Positions 8,148-10,288 of a DNA stretch of 10,288 nucleotides are shown piece after piece. Position 1 is the first letter of the stretch, and each line of letters opens with the position of its first letter. The translations under genes were made by a program, and so were the position numbers. Source of the DNA: Ophiocordyceps camponoti-saundersi (nom. inval.) (Eukaryota; Ascomycota; Sordariomycetes; Hypocreales; Ophiocordycipitaceae); the NCBI GenBank assembly GCA_003339415.1, contig PDHQ01000258.1, positions 1 to 10,288 of the forward strand. The letters are read 5' to 3'. The notes beneath the pieces were generated by a model. It made no database searches. It worked only from the letters and a program-made list of their open reading frames with translations, and had not been told where the DNA came from.

Positions 8148-8569
8148 GCTATAGCTACTAGGTAAGTATCTATAATAATAGCTAGGAGCGATAGCTATAA
8201 CGAGGTTATAGAAACTAACGCGTTACGATAAGAGGCTACGATACTAAAGGCTACGATATTAAAAATAGTAATACTAGAGGCTATAATACCGAAAGGGTTT
8301 AAATTCCCTAAAGGCGTAAGCTAACGAAAACTCCCTATCTTTAACGCTACCTAGGTAGGTAATTTACTACGCGGATAATCCCTTAATTTAGGTTTAATCT
8401 CTAATATAATAACGTTAGGCGAGAACTTAGCCTACGTTATCTTAGCCGCTACCTCGAAAGATATAATATTAAGCGCGGTAGCGCCGGCTTTAGGAATAAA
8501 AGAGGCGTATATAATATACGCTATTATTTAGGATAGCGATCTAAGCCTAGTAAGTAACGAGGCACTTCC
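8090..8569 (-). pseudogene. Unidentified RIP-inactivated coding relic with short internal repeats, ~160 codons
   Basis: On the minus strand this frame has only about five stops in 160 codons, all TAA or TAG, one of the lowest densities in the window. It reads GSASLLTRLRSLS, then ASFIPKAGATALNIISFEVA, FSPNVIILEIKPKLRDYPRS, LNPFGIIASSITIFNIVAF and SIVASYRNALVSITS, ending in GDLNPSGNKGFKPLR. The middle contains pentapeptide-like repeats (IVAFS/IVAS) made by the 15-bp DNA repeat. The end runs into the 25-bp repeats. No start codon survives; upstream (8570-8700) stops rise. The mixture of Gly/Pro/Ser turns and Ile/Val/Ala stretches may hide Thr-to-Ile and Ala-to-Val changes from RIP. I recognise no family. 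It could be part of an accessory protein of a mobile element or a duplicated host gene. Confidence 0.45.
8234..8294. repeat. 15-bp tandem repeat, 4 degenerate copies
   Basis: Units start at 8234, 8249, 8264 and 8279, with consensus GGCTACGATACTAAA; the last has one extra base. They lie inside the minus-strand relic and encode its IVAFS-type repeats. The third copy has diverged more. Confidence 0.75.
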
Positions 8570-8664
8570 TCGATCTTATCGATCTCGTATATAGTCTTAA
8601 ACTCTTAAATAGTAGTAGCCCTACGCTTCTTATAGAGGAAGAATAAATCTTTATCCGTTATATC

Positions 8665-8994
8665 GGTCTTTATCTATTATATTAAATTTAACCATGTCCC
8701 GGTCCTTACGTAGCTATATAGTATAACTATTCGTTATTCTTAAAGACCGGATATATAATAAGCACTATGCAGGTACCCTTACTTTTTAGGAGTTAACTAC
8801 GCTAATAATCCCTAGCTATAGCTAGTATAGGTCTTTATTTATTATATTAGATTTAACCACGTCCCGGTCCTTACGTAGCTATATAGTATAACTATTCGTT
8901 ATTCTTAGAGACCGGATATATAACGGGCACCGTAAAAGTACCCTCGCTTCTTAGGAGTCCACTACGCTAATAATCTTAATAGAGTTTTCCTTAG
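8665..8994. repeat. 165-bp tandem duplication
   Basis: The segment starting at GGTCTTTATYTATTATATT (8665) is repeated from 8830 with about 90% identity over its first 110 bp, including AACCAYGTCCCGGTCCTTACG and the TATAGTATAACTATTCGTTATTCTTARAGACCGG block. Each unit ends with the CTACGCTAATAATC motif. The period, 165, is a multiple of three. Differences are mostly A/G or C/T transitions, as expected if the duplication preceded or accompanied RIP. Confidence 0.85.
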
Positions 8995-9205
8995 CGTTTC
9001 CTTACTAATATTATAGCCTCTATTAGCCGCGATCTATCCTCGGATTTCTACTTCTTAAGAGTCTACTATACTAATAATCCCTAGCTATAGCTAGTAATAA
9101 AGTTTTCCTCGGCGTTTCCTCGCTAGTATTATAGCTTTTATTAGCCGCGATCTATCCTCGGATTTTTAAAGCTTCTACTTAGGAGTCTACCACGCTAATA
9201 ATCCG
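8983..9205. repeat. 118-bp tandem duplication
   Basis: AGTTTTCCTYRGCGTTTCCT...ATTAGCCGCGATCTATCCTCGGATTT occurs at 8983 and again at 9101. Copy 2 carries a short insertion (about 9 bp) before its CTACCACGCTAATAATCC end. The minus strand reads IAANRGYN(I/T)S(K/E)ET(L/P)RKTL in one frame of both copies, so it may be former coding sequence. The period is not a multiple of three. Confidence 0.8.
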
Positions 9206-9275
9206 TAACTTATAGACGTTAGCGGAAGCCCTAGTAGCTAGAGAAGGAAGAGAAAAGTAGGCGGATAGTCTACTA
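9190..9275. repeat. Dispersed direct repeat, left copy
   Basis: CCACGCTAATAATCCGTAAC followed by TTATAGACGTTAGCGGAAGCCCTAGTAGCTAGAGAAGGAA-like sequence. Repeated 378 bp to the right at 9568-9653 with about 90% identity over some 80 bp. It includes one iteron. Confidence 0.85.
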
Positions 9276-9364
9276 CGCCGATAATCTAGTCTAGATAAGC
9301 TAACTACTACGCTAATAATCTACTACGCGGATAATCCGCGTAGTAATCTACTACGCTAATAATC
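9273..9364. repeat. Dense iteron cluster with palindrome
   Basis: Copies of CTACGCYRATAATC start at 9273, 9307, 9323 and 9351; the 9307 and 9323 copies are 16 bp apart. At 9323-9343 the arms CTACGCGGA and TCCGCGTAG enclose TAA, making a near-perfect hairpin with five or more G-C pairs. Undoing RIP suggests an original CCACGCTGACAATC or CCACGCGGACAATC. Confidence 0.8.
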
Positions 9365-9408
9365 TAGTTTAGATAATCTAGAACTCTAAAACGTAGGCGG
9401 ATAGTCCG

Positions 9409-9553
9409 CTACGCGGATAATCTAAATCCGCTATACTAGTAATCTATTAGTTATCGTAAACCTGCGACGCGCACCCTTACTTATAAGGGCGAGTCTAGAT
9501 AAGTAATTTACTACGCTAATAATTTACTACGCGGATAATCTTAGTCCGCGTAG
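9409..9553. repeat. Iteron cluster with second palindrome
   Basis: Motif copies start at 9409, 9511 and 9527. The last has CTACGCGGA (9527-9535) facing TCCGCGTAG (9545-9553) across 9 nt. The 9511 and 9527 copies are again 16 bp apart. Confidence 0.8.
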
Positions 9554-9567
9554 ATAATCTAAATCCG

Positions 9568-9715
9568 CCACGCTAATAATCCGTAACTTATAAACGTTAG
9601 CGGAAGCCCTAGTAGCTAGAGAAGGAAAAGAGAAGTAGGTAAATAATCTACCACGCTAATAATCTAAATCTACTACGCTAATAATCCGCCACGCGGATAA
9701 TCCTAGTCCGCGTAG
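9568..9715. repeat. Dispersed repeat right copy plus iterons and third palindrome
   Basis: 9568-9653 repeats 9190-9275. Iterons follow at 9651, 9673 and 9689, and CCACGCGGA (9689-9697) faces TCCGCGTAG (9707-9715) across 9 nt, the same spacing as the second palindrome. CCA survives in three of the copies here, giving direct support to the un-mutated form of the motif. Confidence 0.8.
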
Positions 9716-10043
9716 GTAATCCGCTCGCTTATACTCTACGCGGTAGAGGTAGATAGTAAAGAGGCGGGCGGTGCGGTTTAATAACTTATCCTCCTTCCTC
9801 CGGTAGCGGTCGTCTTCCTCGTTATATATTCTTCGGGCGGTAGCTCGGGCAGAGGTAAGGTCGAGGGGCTGCGTATAAGCTATTACCTATTAGGATATTA
9901 TAACGTTTAGGTAGTAGGATAAGGTTAGTTTACGATAGGGGTCTTTAGGGCTTTAGGAGGGTAAGGATGCTTTTTGCTTTTATAGTAGATAACGGGTTAT
10001 AATAGGCTAAGGAAAGGGGGAAGAAAAGGGGGAGATAATACTT
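9716..10043. other. GC-richer stretch, no firm gene
   Basis: At about 9705-9880 a minus-strand frame has few stops and a Pro/Ser/Thr-rich composition, for example PLPELPPEEYITRK and TAPPASLLSTSTA, but a neighbouring frame is nearly as open, so I do not call a gene. A roughly 30-bp direct repeat (GGTAARGATRCTTTTTGCTYYTATAGTA) starts near 9961 and again near 10072. Confidence 0.4.
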
Positions 10044-10061
10044 AGGAGGAGGAGGAGGAGA
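10044..10061. repeat. (GGA)n purine tract
   Basis: A run of AGGAGGAGGAGGAGGAGA after a G-rich segment containing two runs of five G (10016-10031). The purine bias is opposite to the C-rich sequence at 7500-9700. Confidence 0.7.
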
Positions 10062-10109
10062 AAGGTAAAGGGTAAAGATACTTTTTGCTCCTATAGTATA
10101 GGCAATCCA

Positions 10110-10158
10110 CTACGCTAATAATCCGCTACTAGGTAGCAATCCACCACTAGGTAGCAAT
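10110..10158. repeat. Terminal iteron and 18-bp tandem repeat with surviving CA sites
   Basis: CTACGCTAATAATC at 10110-10123 is followed by two copies of ACTAGGTAGCAAT, starting at 10128 and 10146. Several CpA dinucleotides remain (GCAATCCAC, CCACCAC), so this stretch has been mutated less than the rest. Confidence 0.8.
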
Positions 10159-10212
10159 ATCCCTCACGCTAATAGCCCGTTAGTTTTAGGAATAGTCGTC
10201 TTATTAGCTTCC

Positions 10213-10213
<1 letters not shown>

Positions 10214-10267
<54 letters not shown>
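10214..10267. repeat. C54 homopolymer
   Basis: Fifty-four consecutive C followed by ACCCACCCACACGACC. The short tail contains several CpA sites, so it does not look RIP-mutated. The run may be genuine, for instance an element boundary or a subterminal simple repeat, or it may be a sequencing or assembly artefact. Confidence 0.9.
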
Positions 10268-10288
10268 ACCCACCCACACGACCCAAAG

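Larger units (their letters stand above)
1..10213. other. RIP-saturated repeat-derived block
   Basis: CpA and TpG are nearly absent on both strands across almost the whole window, TpA is hugely over-represented, and CpG stays common. In filamentous ascomycetes this pattern is known from repeat-induced point mutation, which converts C to T mainly in CpA within duplicated DNA during the sexual cycle. Because CpG survives, simple 5-methylcytosine deamination at CpG does not explain it. TGA and TCA are almost missing, whereas TAA and TAG are everywhere, so no frame stays open for long. Surviving CpA/TpG sites are thinly scattered and become more common after about 9960. The whole block is best read as dead, silenced mobile or repeated DNA. 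The dinucleotide statement comes from reading, not from a computed index. Confidence 0.9.

Noticed and set aside
9270..9720. CRISPR array
   Set aside because: The 14-bp motif is short, irregularly spaced, occurs in both orientations and lies in eukaryotic RIP-mutated DNA.
10214..10288. Telomere
   Set aside because: The tail has CCCA-like words but no regular CCCTAA repeat, and the run is a plain C homopolymer.

Overview
This window looks like a repeat-rich, heavily RIP-mutated (repeat-induced point mutation) block from a filamentous ascomycete (Pezizomycotina). TpA is extremely common and CpA/TpG are almost absent on both strands, while CpG, CpC and CpT remain frequent. That is the footprint of CpA-to-TpA mutation, not of ordinary CpG-methylation decay. 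TGA and TCA triplets are almost missing, and TAA/TAG break every reading frame. I see no intact gene, tRNA, rRNA or CRISPR array. No family of organism can be named from the sequence.

Reading through TAA/TAG as former Gln or Trp codons, several dead coding relics can be picked out because their stop density is well below the surrounding level (about 10% of codons). They are: a roughly 299-codon unidentified relic on the minus strand at 948-1844; plus-strand relics at 2423-3019 and 3876-4340; a short but recognisable Ty1/copia-type integrase core on the minus strand at 6275-6456; and an unidentified minus-strand relic with internal short repeats at 8090-8569. The integrase is the only one I can assign to a family. 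It has DN..EF, ENGLVERA and ARA..(LP)..LW motifs at the correct spacing, apart from one lost base.

Layout: 1-190 is simple sequence (G13, T13, TA19). 190-947 holds at most a weak coding trace and ends at a perfect 32-nt A/T palindrome. 948-4340 contains three coding relics and a purine-rich Gly/Arg block. A degenerate direct repeat of about 290 bp occurs at 4341-4630 and 6551-6837, flanking the integrase fragment. These could be LTRs of a deleted copia element or duplicated promoter segments. 6838-7930 is featureless apart from a short Asp/Ser-rich trace. 8040-9220 carries nested tandem repeats (15, 25, 165 and 118 bp). About 9190-9720 is an array of a 14-bp iteron-like motif, some copies paired into palindromes, with an outlier at 10110. 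The right end has a C54 run followed by sequence that no longer looks RIP-mutated.

The genes do not work together in any living sense: this is a graveyard of silenced mobile or repeated DNA. The parts most worth a second look are the palindromic iteron array, the unidentified minus-strand relics and the paired 290-bp repeats.
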